A DNA stretch of 64,000 nucleotides from Diprion similis (Eukaryota; Arthropoda; Insecta; Hymenoptera; Diprionidae), in assembly GCF_021155765.1 (NCBI RefSeq), contig NC_060114.1, positions 8,253,001-8,317,000 on the forward strand, written 5' to 3'. Every line of letters starts with the position of its first letter. Positions within the stretch are counted from its first letter, which is position 1. Below the pieces are notes generated by a model. It saw only the letters and a list, made by a program, of their open reading frames with translations, did not search any database and was not told where the DNA came from. A program made the translations under genes and the position numbers. This document shows positions 1-12,878 of this stretch, piece by piece.

Positions 1-2367
1 AATTAATATCGCATTCTTTGTTCGTTTTCGATTCCATACTTTCAACCATCATTCGCATCGTTTTGTTAATTCTGTCTTAGTTTCGTGGCTGATTTTTTTT
101 TTTTTTTTTTTTTTTTTACCCCGATTCTTTCGTCACTCACGATAGACACGATATTTTTAAGTACTATATACACTAGATTTCATGATAAACAGCCGAAGCA
201 AGAAGTAAGGAAACAAATTTGAAAATTTGCATTTATCTAGACACAACAATTCGTAAACAATTAATAATACATGGATTTTAATCGTTTCAAGTATTATACT
301 AACTTCGCTTTTGACAAGAATATATAACTGCTGTAGTATGTATGTATATATTTTTTATATATACATATATATTATATATATATGTATATATCTCTTTCTC
401 TCGTCAAGTTTATTCAATATTTGCTATTTAATTTAATATGTTTATTTTTTTCTTTTTCTTTTTTTTTTTTTTTTTTTCTAAATTTAATTCTCCTCAGCTA
501 GTTTTTATTTATTGTTTGATTAGTTGCACTAGCCTTGATTGTCGGCATAATTATGTAGAGGCTGCTTACAATTTCAATTATTATTTGTGTGTATACAATA
601 ATTACATGTTATGAAAGCAGCGTTACAGCGTGGCGTTGCCGCTTATCCCGCCCGAAAGAGAAGGTGAAAAAACATCGAAGAATTGAAAGAAGATAAAATC
701 TTGAGAAGTAAGGAAGAAAAACAGAATTTGAGGCATTACGAAACGTATAGAAAAGAAGAAGGTTGAAAAGTTGAAGAAACGGACTTTGTAGATACGAAGA
801 CGAAGAAATAATTTTTTTAAATAATCGCAACGTTGTATTTCGATAGTTTTTTTTTTCTATCTAGACCCAAAAAATGAAACAAAGAAAAAATACACGCAAT
901 ATAATCGATAATGATGAATAAAAATCATTCAGAAGAAATATTTTTTCGGGATTCAAGTATCTGGAAAGTGTCTTGAAAAGTTGAAGATAAATAAAAAAAT
1001 TGGTAATACCAATGACGAAAAAATATTGAGACTGAAGAAAAAAGACTATTGAAAGTCATTCTGACAAATATGGCAGTCTACAGATAAAAATGATGAAGGA
1101 TAAAAATTTTTTTTTGATCAAAAACCAGTATCGAAGACGCTTCAAGACGTTTGTCGACTCGGATTCAATACAACGGTTGTCGCGAACTCGTTAAAGAAAA
1201 AGGGACGCAGGATGTAAGGGATGGGAAGATTTCACTATTTGCAACATCCGGTTGAGTTCCTGAGGGTAAAGGAAACTGTTTTTCAAATCGTGATAATTCG
1301 AAAAACTGTATATAGAGTAGCCCAAAAGTTTTGGACACGAACAAACTGATGGAAAAAACAAAAAAAAAAAACAAAAAAAAAACAGAATCAGCAGAAATAA
1401 GGGAAATTAGAACCCAAGTATTGAAAAAAAATTATGACAAGTTACACGGGTGTTAACGGACGAATTTATAGGTCAAAATAATAAAAATTTTATATTCACG
1501 TGTAAGTTCGCTTTCTTCTCCTGAGAAGTCGATTCAAGGAAAATAAAAATAAGAATTTACAGACATCCTGTATGTATTTATAAATACGTATATACTACGC
1601 ATTGTGTGTGTATACATATATATATATATATACGTACATAAAAATACATACATATTATACGTATTGTTTTAATATTAATTGTTCTTTGTCTTGTGATTTT
1701 TTCTTTGTTGCTTTCCTGTTGTTTTTTTTTACAATTATTTATACACTATGCATTAGACCCTACGTGGAATTTTTATTGTAATAATAATATATAACATTAC
1801 TGTACATATACAGACTATATAGGCGCGAAGCTATACAACACAGTTTTTCTTACATTATATATATATATATATATGTATATACCTACGTAATGATAATACT
1901 AATAATAATAGTAATAATAATAATAACAATAATCATAATGATAATGACCAGTTAGAGGAGATGAGGATTTTTAATTTTTATACGAAGGTAAAATTGACGA
2001 CGCCGACCGATGAAAATTTTTTCCTTATTTTTAACTTTAGCTTTCTTTGCTGTCTGTCCTTGTTTTTCCTTTTGCTTTGCTTAAAATTCAGACGTATATT
2101 ATACATTTCGGGGATAATTGAGAGCTGCAGAAACAGGATGGGACAGCGATGTCGATTCAGTGAATAACAGCTTTCAAGTTTAATAATTACATATAAGGTA
2201 TATCTTAGATATAATACGAATGCCGATTCGGCTTTACAGATATTATACAACCCCGTATATACCTACATATATATATTCAATTTAATGCATATTTGTACGT
2301 ATATACGAATTGCCATATTATAATATGCCTCGAGGATACAAATAATGTGAAATGGAAATATTTGCAA
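1..2367. other. AT-rich flank beyond the DPP10-like gene; possible long 3' UTR
   Basis: No coding exon is recognisable. The stretch holds long T and A runs and TA dinucleotide tracts (about 343-392, 1611-1632 and 1855-1880). It lies directly downstream of the DPP10-like stop codon on the minus strand, so part of it may be 3' untranslated sequence. Open frames here are short and of low complexity. Confidence 0.4.
45..45. other. No feature at this base; start of the AT-rich left flank
   Basis: Single-base marker only. The left flank is described in the entry covering bases 1 to 2367. Confidence 0.05.
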
Positions 2368-2368
2368 T

Positions 2369-2374
2369 TTTATT
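2369..2374 (-). terminator. Candidate polyadenylation signal of the DPP10-like gene
   Basis: AATAAA on the minus strand about 0.5 kb past the stop codon, in AT-rich sequence. Other signals further left are possible, so this is only the nearest canonical hexamer I found. Confidence 0.3.
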
Positions 2375-2699
2375 ACATAATAATTTGTTATCTCGTAAGA
2401 ACAATCTAATGCATTATTTATCATGTATAGAGTGGTTAGACCGATCCTTAAGATCGTTCGTTTTAATAATCACTCGCGACTTCATATTTCCTATTCTCTT
2501 TCGTTCAACAATTAGTTTAATTTCCGGGGAATTTACCATTACGAATGAAATCTGTCGACGGGTCGCGGAGGTTCAATAGTTTAGTGCCGAAGCGGGAGAT
2601 ATAGAAAGAGAGAAAGAGATGGAAAAGGTATATAATTAAAAAAAAAAAAAGAAAAAAAAGAAACACTTTCTCTCTCACTTATTTTTCCTTTTCGTCGTT

Positions 2700-2760
2700 G
2701 CTTTACTCGCAGCTGTATAGATATTATATATATATGTATATATACATACATGTATATGCT
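2700..2760. repeat. TA-rich microsatellite in the presumed 3' UTR of the DPP10-like gene
   Basis: Alternating TATATATG and ATACATAC tracts, about 110 bases past the DPP10-like stop codon. Simple sequence without coding potential. Confidence 0.5.
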
Positions 2761-2867
2761 AGCTATTAGCCTCCGGGTATTTGGCTAATACAGCTCTATG
2801 ACTTAGGTAGGCAGGTAGGCCTTTTCTTCGTACGCCACCTTGTAAAGAGGGTAATTAACCTCAGGCA

Positions 2868-5800
2868 CTAGGAGGGATCCAGGGTGAGGCACTCGGCGAG
2901 AAAGTCCTCCATGGAACGGTAGGCGTGCTCGATTACTCCCGTCAAGTCGTGATCCTCATCCGCGTAACTCTGAAATTCACCTCTGATTATTAAGCATTCG
3001 ATAAATAAAAAGATTCAGAGAATGAAATCGGCGTAAAAGACAATGTCTAATAAAAATGCAGACGATGAAGAAGTTGGATAAAATCATTATGAACACACGG
3101 AGCAACGTGAAAATTATTGTCAACATCGTGAAACGGATTAACAAACATTCGAAGGTGGTGAAATGAAGAAGATAAACCCGAATCATGCTCTGGTGATAAT
3201 TTTTTTCCCAGGACATCTCCTGTGTACATACATATAAATCGTCGAGTAAAACTGCGTGAAAAGATAAAAAAAAAACAGCAAAAAGTTTGCTCACCTGATA
3301 CCTGAAGATCACTCCAGCCTCTGACAAAGCTTTAGCAAATGCAACGCCGTGTGTGTAAGGAGCAGTGAGGTCAGCCAAACCATGGAGAAGGTAGAGACTG
3401 TGACTCGGGACCAGTCGGGCCCTCTGAGTGAGATCAGCCTCGACGTAACCTTTGTAATTTTCGGAAGGTGCGCCAAGGACTCGTTCCGTAAAAGCGGAAT
3501 CTGAAAAGGACCGGAATCAGTGGTCCACATTGTTCAGTTATGAATTTAACATTGTTATTTATTGATCGACACAGTGCAACGCTTTCCCAGACATGAAACC
3601 GAGTCAGTTTACGATAAACAGGACTTTTCCTGTGGTCCTTCGTTGTCAATACAAGTCAAACCAAGCTAAAAACTACAAAAAACCAGTGTGATCGATTTTA
3701 AAGTGACGCTAACTCAATCCAGGGTGAATCGAGAGATGATTTATGGTAATAAAAAGGGTGAAACTCTGTTTCAAGCATGGATACCAGTCACTTCAAAGTG
3801 GGGAATATTTTTTCTAATGTTCTTCTCTGTCAATTTAGCGCTGTTTTCAGGGTATGAACTCACTGTAGTAAAGCCAGTCGGCGATAGGGCTAACCGCGAC
3901 TCCGCATTTGAACACGTTTTGCTGGCTACCAAGGACCATGGCAGTTACATATCCGCCATAACCCCAGCCCCAGACTCCGACTCTGGTCTCATCGAGATAC
4001 TTGAAGGTGTCGAGAAGGTGCCTGAGGACGGTGAGCTGGTCCTGGACCTCAACGCCACCGATCCTCCTGAATAAGGCTCGCTTTCCTTGACCCCTGGCAC
4101 CCCGGACATCGAGTCTAACGTAGACCACGTCGTTGTGGCTGGACATGTACGTCCCCCAGTCTATACCGAACCTATCGGTCACCGCCTCGCTACCTGGTCG
4201 ACCATTCACTTCCACCAACACAGGAAATGCTGCGTCCCGAAGCTCCTCTCGCCATGATGGAGGCAGCAGCAACTGGACCTGCGCTTTCCAGCCTTGGGGA
4301 AGTGGGATCTGAACAGAGAAAAGAGGATTGCTTATTTTCAACCGCCACATGGATGATTAGGTATGGATGATAGAACCATCAGAAACTCTTCAGTGATTGA
4401 GATCAGTATTCGAAACGCGTTTAAAACGAACTGCGAACAACTAGTTGCCTGATTAGTTACGTACGCACAACTAACCTCGAAACTCTTACGTGTTGGCAGC
4501 GCGAGTTGTGAAAGCTTATCTGCCCGTTGTACCCTGGCGTCGTAAAGCACCCTGACCATTTTGTGGGTTATGACCGAGTGAACACCGGCCAATGGAAGCC
4601 CGGGACCCTCGCAGTGCAGGACGTAAAACCCCTGGCCACCGCTCTCTGAGAATGGGCTAACGGAGCCTCCGAAGTGTGTGCAATTGGTGTAGTAAACTCT
4701 GATAAAACGAGAAATTAGATTAATACACTCAGGAAAATGTCCAAGACAGGCTCTTCTAGGTCTTCCTTGACTCACCTACTGCTCCACAAAACACCGCCGA
4801 GGTCGCATGTCACGCACAACGGTTCCAATCGCCTTGGTTCTTCCGTTGTCGGGTCCTGAACAACGTAAAGATGCCTTTGACCTGGCCTTCGCTCTCGCGT
4901 TCCCAGGTAGTAGACAAGATGAGCCTGAGTGTCCCAGGCGAGGATTTGGCTGACCTAAAACAAGTTGCACGGGCAAGAAGTTGAGGATTCGGCGAATGGC
5001 AAAGCCGAGTGACCCCATACGCACCTCGTAACGGCCGTGGGATATAACTGCTATCCTCTGCTGGGTCAAAGTCACGTGTTTAATGTGTGTGAAGTGTTCC
5101 TGACTGCCCTCCTGAACAGAGGCTAGGAGCAAGAAGCTGTCACCATCCGGGGCGAAAACCGGATGTGGTTGGGCGTCTAACCACTGCCCTTCCGGTGCTC
5201 GCTCTGAGTGCGTCTCCTCGCAGTTCCAATTCGGTGCGTGACATCCCGAGACTACTGAGAGGTTCTGGGACCGCGTCATCCATACTACAGATATTTGCGT
5301 CGCGTCGTTCCCCACCCAACCAGCCGATATGAGGTAGTATTCCCTGTAATTTATATTGATGGTCGACAAATTGACGGAAAAACGGCAGAACTGCCTCTAG
5401 AACATATCTTTGACCCTCTCAAACTGGTCAAACACTTTTCAAGATCAAGAGACGTCATTTGTTCTTTAGTGATTTCTGGACTAGAGGGTTTTGGACGCAT
5501 GTGAAACTGTTTTGAAACCCTGAAGAGTATCTTCAAAACGATCGATTCACCTTTTCGCCCACAAATGGTACCCCTTAAATGAATCTTATCAACTTCAACC
5601 TCATCATCACTCTAATGCTTACTGTCCGTCAAAGATCGGTGGAGGCTTCAGCCTCGTTTTGGCGACTGTGGTGTTGGTAGCGTTCATGGCAGTCGCGTTG
5701 GCGAGGTCGACGAGCCACAGGTCGACTTCAGGATTGGGCGATCCAGGCGTCGGATACCGGACAGATCTCGAGGGAGGGAAAGTCCTTTGTCTGGACGATG

Positions 5801-8800
5801 AGAGGGGGCCGGCGTCAGAACCGTCCTGACCAACGGGAGTTCCAAACCAGGGAAATTGGAAAGCCGATACCCTGGTGTCATTGAACGATGCGAAGAGAAT
5901 GTGAGAGCCGCTCGGGCTCGGCCAGACAACTTCTGACCTCGGCAGCACCTCTTCCTGGTAGAGCCAGTCCGGCACTCCGTTGTAGACAACACCAGGTATC
6001 CCAGTGTCCGTCAGACGTGTGTCCTCACCGGCCGACGGCGTCGCTCTTAAGTATATGTCGTTGTCCGATATCATCAACAATGATGTCGTGTTACCGAGCC
6101 AAGCTGCGAACTGCAACCTCGTTTGCTGCACCCTTGGTGACGCGTGGAGACGTAAAGGCGTGTGGTGGCTGGAGCGATGGATTGAAAAGTCGAGGTTAGT
6201 GTTTTGCATTTCGAGATATTCTTATTCAAGAAGTGAGAAGAAGAAATCATCTTTGTAAAGCATATTTTCGTTAATTTAAAGGTAGAAGAAGAATAACATG
6301 AAAATGGTCAGATTTTCCATGAATAAAATGAAATGAATATCATAGCAAGTGTTGAAAATGAGTAAAAAGTTGAAGACAGTATTAACGAATACTGTGAGTT
6401 GGGGAGATGGAGAAGAAAATTGATACGACGAAAAATAACTTGAAAAAACTGAGGAAAAAGACTGGTAATAGTTGCCTTGGAGAAAATCCGAGTGAATAGA
6501 ACATGGTGTTGAAAAGTGTGGTGTAAAGTGAAGCTATAAATTTAATTATCGCTGAGTTACTCACTCGTTGGTGACGTCGTAAACGGTGTAATGTGCGGTG
6601 AAGCTGTGTCGAAAGACCTGCGGGAACGAAAATTAAAATCAGTAAAGAAAGAAGAGCAAGGCTGGGTAGTGAAAAGACGGCATTAGTTCAAACAAACCTC
6701 GATGGGTATAAACAAATTCGCAATAAACATTTTCATGCTCTATTTCGCTGAATGATCTGAATCATCTTTATAATTCTTCATAATATTTCTTTGAACTCCG
6801 CCCATCATACGAATACCCATACCTACGTCTGTGCCTCTATGTAACGCATCATCAACATCTGTTTACTCGGGAACGGAGGTCACGTTATCTAAGGATACGT
6901 GGTTATATATACCTACTACTACACTTCGCCCCCGAGTCAATGGCCAACAAATTAATCGAACACTTTGGAAGGAAAACAAACTCTCATTCTTTCTCTCTCT
7001 CTCTCTCTTCCCTTTTCGTTTTCTTTCTCTTTATCAGTAGTCAACCCTTCCGATAGCTCAGGGTGTAGGTTTCCAACTCAGATCATTTATAAGACAAGCG
7101 AAAGCCAGAAGGGAAAAACATTTTTTTAGTCAACTTTTTTGAATAAAGTATTGATGAAGTTCACGTTACGATAATCAAAAATTTCCAAAATACTGTGATT
7201 CATATATTTATTCCCGACTCTTCTGCGTAGGTTCATTATACACATATTATATATACAGTATATGCATTATGTATACATCTATACGCTCAGAGGTTGATGA
7301 GTATTCTTTCCCGCTCGCGTGATCAGGAGCTGTTAGAAGAAGCGGGCAATCAATTTTTCGGGAGCCAGACTTCAGCAGCAAGCGAGTAAGAGAGAGAGAG
7401 AGAGAAAGAGGTAAAAAGAGAGAGAGAAGATTTGCGGGGTATTAGTTTCTAAAAATATAGAATTAAAAGTTCCGCTTTTAATTAGCGCGGAACCGCCTAA
7501 CTTTTTTTTTTACCGAGCAGGAAGAGAGAAAGAGAGAGAGTGAGAGAAAAGAAATCCAATAAACAAAACTAAAAAAACAAACCGGGGTGGAGGCAAAAAA
7601 AAAAAAAAAAGGTAAATGAATGGGAATAATAAAAAAGTGAGCAAAAATTAGCAAACCCGCGGTATAAGCAGAGTGCCTACCGTGGGTTATCGGTGGTAGA
7701 GGAGAGCGGAGGACTAACGCGAAACTTTTCTCAAACTATTATATAACCTGAGCCCCGTATATAGAGTATATGTATTTATCACGCTCGATTGAACGTGGTA
7801 CCTACCCACCTCTCAGTCCGGATAGGTATATGGGCAGGAGGCGTTTAATATATTGCACCAACCTGCAGTCGATGTTATACATGGTTGGAAAGATGGAATG
7901 GCGCATATGCGCAATGCTAGACGAACTCGTATAAATTAATTATTCTGACTACCTTCCCCCGTTGGTCTAAAATTAATACCGATAACGATAGCGGGATTTT
8001 TAATTTCATCAGTTTACTCACCGGTTTGACATTGTGCTTGAACAGCACATAACGAAGGTCAGAGCTGCACTGGTAGCCTTGGACATTGAGCTGCCTCTGG
8101 AATTGGTCAAGATAGAATGCAAATCGGAAAATATTAATGTTGTTTTGGTGGGGCAGGGGAATAATGGGGGTGGGAGGGGGTTGAATGCTGTGTGCTTTAA
8201 TTACACTCGCGAAACTCCGCGGAAGCAATCACAAGAAAACGTTAATCTGGATACTACGACTACACTTGACTTTTCTTTTCGATTTAACGTCCTTACCGAA
8301 ATACATTTACATACATGAAATGTAAACGAGTGTGTATCTGTGTTTCTGCCGAAAAGCGCACCGAGGTGCGGAGCGGACTGGAGCGGTGCCGAGGGCGCCG
8401 CACCCCGGTGATCACCGCGCGGATCGATGATGCTCCGAGAGTTTGAGCTGGCCCTGGTATAAGGTCCTCGGCATGTGGGATAGCGTGTTGGCACGTGGCA
8501 TGAGTTCTCGGTTTTTTGGCAACCGCAAACCCTTTACACATGTGCCTGTATCCCGGGATATACCGAACGACCGCGTGTAGAAATCCTAACCTAACTTACG
8601 AGGGTGTGATTTGAGACCAATAGCGACACGGAGTTGTTTGAGGTGTCCAGAAGCGCCAGGGAACCGTCGTCCGCTTGGAAGACAAACTTGTCGTGCGACA
8701 ACCAGGCTGGCGGTAGACGGTGTGGCGTCAGATCACCACGCAGGCACTCTTCTAGTGTCAAACGCTTCCCGCTCCAGTAGAGAAGCTCGTCAACGTACCT

Positions 8801-11800
8801 AGTTTGTTTAAGAAGAAGAAGAAGAAAAAAAACTCAATTATACCATCGCGGAGTGACGAGAGTCTAGAATTGGTTATCAGAAGTCTTGATTCTTCCGTTA
8901 AAACTTCTGCCAATGGTCTTCCAAGACCAACGAACACTCTCTTCGCATTGTGGCTTTAAAACTGAATGCGTGATTCAACACCACCGCCTTGATAATTTTC
9001 TAACACATGGAATTACAAGGTCTATTTGGCTCACCCGAGGAGGTAAATGGCGGTTACGATGCCTGCTATGACGAAGCCGATAACCAGAAGAGAGAAAACG
9101 ATGCTCCTCCAGTTGTGCCCACCCTCGGCGTAAGTCAGGTCCTGAAACATGGTCAGATTCCTAGAGGAAGAAAAAGGCGTAATATCTTCACCCCGGGACT
9201 GTCCGGCTTCGGACGGTCCACGAGGAGCTCAAGATCGAGTTAAAGCTTTGCTAGGCATCGAGCATGCAGATATCGAACGAAAACGACGCGGAGTTCTACC
9301 AACGTGAGTGAAATATTCCCGCCAAAGTCGAAACACGGATTATCATTACCATCCTAGTAGAAGTTTTCTCAAGGTGCAGACATCCTAAGAACTCGTTCCA
9401 TGCATTTTTCGTGCTTGTGTCGAGGGTGATATATATATATATATATATGTACTCTGGTTAATTCAGTTTAGCAACAATTTTCTCACTGTCTCAAGTTCAA
9501 ATATTGTTCATTCGCTTTGATGATCAGACGATGTATGAACACTAACTTTAACAAGTCAATTGAAAAACGCCAACAACGCGTGTTCACGATACGATAGAAC
9601 CGAATGTTGGTTCAAAACTGACGTTAGTGGTCGGTGGGTACATCTGGAGATACTCTACAATGAGCTTCGGTGGTGGGAAAGAGTGCGAAACGCGCTTTTT
9701 TTGTTTTTTTTTTTTGTTTATTCCGTTCTACGAAGTAACTGACGGGTATTGTACACGTTGTTTTCTTATTTCCAATCGCGTTGCTCTAATTTGTACTATT
9801 TATTATTATTATTATACGTATATATTTTTTTCCCGGTATTGATACCACGCGAAATCTTTGATCGACGCGAATTGTAAACCTCACTACTCGGTCGTTAAGT
9901 TAAAAAAAAAAAAAAAAAAAAAAACGTCTTTACGGTAGCCACAGTATACGCAGTTGATAGAGTTGGCTCTGGTACTGTTCTACGACGATGTTTATTCAGC
10001 GAGATGTATACGTTGAATAGTTCTAAAAATATTTTAAGACGCCTCGAACGTTGAAGTCGAATTCTTTATTTCAAGGCTCGAACGAAACCGTTCTCACTAT
10101 TATCGTCGGGTCTAGAAAAATAATGTCAATTACCGACAGCCCGCAGATTGGCAAAGTCAAAATATTAGGCATCAAATCTCACCCTTGTCGTCGGTGTGAT
10201 TGATGCTCGTGAGTCGTCAAGAAGGAAACGAAGCAAAATCGAAGGACGAGACAAAAAATCAAGAACGGAATTAAGAAAAACGTTCAAGTTCACTGATGAA
10301 GATCTGGCATGCCGCTTTTCTTGTGGCACACGCTGAAATCATATCTTCGCGTTTTATTTCTCAAGCTCATCTTTTACACGAATATATATATATATATGTA
10401 TACACACACGCACATACACACACAGTGACTTGAACCTTGAATCGAAGTTACAAATTGACAAATGATTGACTTCCTCTGGAAGTAACGATCTCTGATTGGC
10501 CAGCATCAGACGCGGTAATCGTTTTCCAACGACTTGTTTATCACCCTTTAAATATTGCACCCTCCTTCAACCTCTTTTTTTTAAATTTATTTTTCACTTC
10601 TGCCATGCCATACCAGTGTTTTCTGCTCACGATATTCTTATTATATTTCTCTTTCTCCTTATTATTGTTCTCAATCTCCTTTATTCTGAACTAAAATTTC
10701 ACTCCGACTATTGGATTTTCTAAATGAAAAAAAAGAAAGAAAAAAAAAAAAAAATGATCCTCACTCACAAACTTGATTTTCGTGACAAGCTAAGATACTT
10801 TTTCCTCTTGTTAATTCTAATCAGATCATGACAGACATATATACAAAGCTGGGCGGATTGACACCTCCAGTTGGAAACCGTACGCTGCAAGGTCACACCT
10901 GACAAACTAAACAAACACGCCTAACATTCTCTAGAATACCGAATAAGAGACCAATCGAAATCGGAGAAGGTCAATTGATATTTACAAAAATCAGCCTCTT
11001 ACCTACCCAGTTGCAGACGGCGTTGCAAAAGGCCATTCTGCAAGCCAACGACGGATATGAATATGGCGTGACTTCTGAAGTACAGAGGTGATGCTATGTT
11101 TGGCTTTCCAACGGAAAAAGGGAAACTTTTTCACCCTCACTTTGGCGATCGAGGACGCGATTCTGTCAGTCTGGTCTGTGACTACGCTGTGGTCTGCAGC
11201 TAAACTGGACTGGTGTTTATTTGCTCGTCCCACCCACGAGAATGGGAGTGTAGGAGGAGGAGGAGAAGGAGAAGTAGGAGGACGCTGTTGCTGCCAGGTG
11301 GTAATCGAGTTACGAATTTGCGTCGTGTGCCTGCGAGGAACTCCACCACGACTAGATCCACGAGGCAACCTAGTCTGCACCAGTCGATTATCCCAGGAAT
11401 GAATTTGCGCCACGTTTGAATATAGAACTATACCAGAGTGACAAAAGGATCAAAAGGTGAGATAAGGAAGAGCTGTGATATTTACTTCTTTTCGTCAATT
11501 GCTTTCAAGGATCGTTAAAGCGTCAAACTCGAAAAGACTCCTCAACTCTGTCGCAAAATGCAGGTCCTGAAGCCTCAGCCTCGGGATGATCATTCGAAAC
11601 AGTTATAAACGAGGTATTGGCTACACCCTCTGTTCAAAAGACTCCCTTTATATTCTCTGGCCGGTTTTGAACGACCGACACTTTCTTTTTCTCCTATTCA
11701 CTCGACGCTCGGTCTCACCGCGACGCAAACCCTCGCAACCAAAAGCTCCACGCTATGGTTTATCCGCAGTGTCGTTCGCCAGTATCGATTCCGTGCATTA

Positions 11801-12878
11801 GACCAGCGCGAGGACGGATTTGCCTCAGTCTCATACTCTCTTCCCTGCATACCATCTTGACAACCTTTTGTTTAATATTCAGCGCAATTATTGATTGACA
11901 ATTTAATCTGCTTTCCCGTTTTCCATTCAGGAGTATCTGTATCGTATTTTAATCCGCAGACCTGTATTATCGATAATCATCGTGATTCAACATTATGTGT
12001 TCCAAATTTTTCGAATTGCTTATTTTTGAACTTCACAAAATCATCGTCATTCAAATTATTCATCTTCTTTCTTATAGTCATTTTCTTTTATCCATACGAA
12101 CTCGCTCAAAATGATCAGTAAACAAAGAAGTTCTTTCAGTCATTGTATAATTTGGTTTAAACATCTGTTTCTTTTTTCTTTCTCATCTCATCTCTTTCTT
12201 GCGTCGTTTTTCACTCGATCCTCTTCAACTTACGTGCAAGTTCTCAGAGCACTAATCAGTAATAGATAGCAATTTTCGATTGTTTTCAAAAGGTTGGTAA
12301 AACAGTCTTTTGTCGGGTTCTTCATATTCGCTCTCATCACAGTTTAATCTTTCTCCTAAGAATTTGAATTCTCTTGAAACGAAGTAAAATCCACCAAAAT
12401 GTTGCTCGGACAAATCCTCGAACCGGTTTTTCAAGACCAAGTGGACCAATTCAAGGTTCTTCATCTTGGTGATCGTAATTGAACTGCTACTGAACTTACT
12501 GTCAAATCATCGATTTTTTTAACGACGTATGAGTGATCGTCTTGATTAGATAAAGACACGTACAAACACACACGCACATACACGAGCAATTGGTGTCAAA
12601 CAGTGCTTGGTTACGGTGAGTGGGAGGTGCGAGCATGCCCTGATTGATATGTAAGTACAATCTGTGAGTGCGTGAACCAGGATTTACCGAACATACGAAA
12701 CACTGACGACCGTAACGAGTGAACGAACGAATATAACGACGAAACACCGAGAAGAGAAAAGCCGGCGATTGATTACCTCTTTTACCTGGGCAGACTTTGA
12801 CCGGGGATCGGCGACCTGGACGGTCTCGTCGGGAGGTAGCCGCCAGGAGTTCCTCTCGACGTTGACGCTGGCGTTCAT
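2868..12878 (-). CDS. DPP10: Inactive dipeptidyl peptidase 10-like membrane protein, 12 coding exons, 848 aa
   Basis: S9B-family pseudoenzyme. Vertebrate DPP6/DPP10 are auxiliary subunits of Kv4 potassium channels; the same role here is inference. Exons, 5' to 3' on the minus strand: 12878-12786, 9141-9035, 8798-8600, 8096-8022, 6617-6565, 6168-5623, 5343-5025, 4954-4776, 4698-4476, 4308-3864, 3500-3295, 2969-2868. All have GT-AG borders and join in frame (2547 nt with stop). Cytoplasmic tail is residues 1-44, membrane anchor about 45-66, propeller about 70-590, hydrolase domain about 600-848. The nucleophile motif reads GWGYGGY with Gly714 for Ser; the oxyanion Tyr is Asn633 (VEVNGRPG). Asp790 (HGLAD) and His822 (DEDHDL) remain, as does the Glu248-Glu249 pair (QEEVL). 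An in-frame stop (TAA) precedes the start and no earlier in-frame ATG follows it. A Ser/Pro-rich stretch near residue 280 looks like an insertion relative to the DPP4 copies. The assignment is strong; the exact 5' end is not. Confidence 0.9.
6618..8021 (-). other. Intron 4 of the DPP10-like gene (1.4 kb)
   Basis: Lies between the 75-nt and 53-nt exons, with donor GTGAGT and acceptor CCCGCAG. It contains a GA-rich tract at about 7389-7428, another purine-rich stretch near 7520-7560 and A runs near 7595. No further exon is apparent. Confidence 0.7.
9142..9160 (-). promoter_or_regulatory. Alternative upstream 3' splice site with in-frame ATG before the membrane-anchor exon
   Basis: Two AG acceptors precede the anchor exon. 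The inner one (TTTCAG before GAC, exon from 9141) joins exon 1 in phase 0. The outer one (CTCTAG, exon from 9160) adds 19 nt that would break the frame from exon 1. However, the added bases hold an ATG followed by two codons that reads straight into the anchor. The outer site would therefore suit a transcript with a non-coding first exon. Confidence 0.4.
9161..12785 (-). other. Intron 1 of the DPP10-like gene (3.6 kb)
   Basis: Separates the cytoplasmic-tail exon from the membrane-anchor exon. It holds an AT dinucleotide tract (9429-9449), an A run (9902-9924) and a purine-rich GGAGGA tract near 11245-11285. A 136-codon open frame on the minus strand (11413-11003) ends next to a GTAAGA donor-like site. 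I could not fit it to the frame of the next exon, so it is not called as an alternative first exon. Confidence 0.6.

Noticed and set aside
45..45. Single-base entry at 45 in the feature list
   Set aside because: It describes no biological feature and should be ignored; the region is covered by the entry for 1-2367.
11003..11413. 136-codon minus-strand frame as an alternative first exon of the DPP10-like gene
   Set aside because: It ends at a donor-like site but the phase does not fit the phase-0 start of the membrane-anchor exon, and it contains a low-complexity Pro/Ser stretch.
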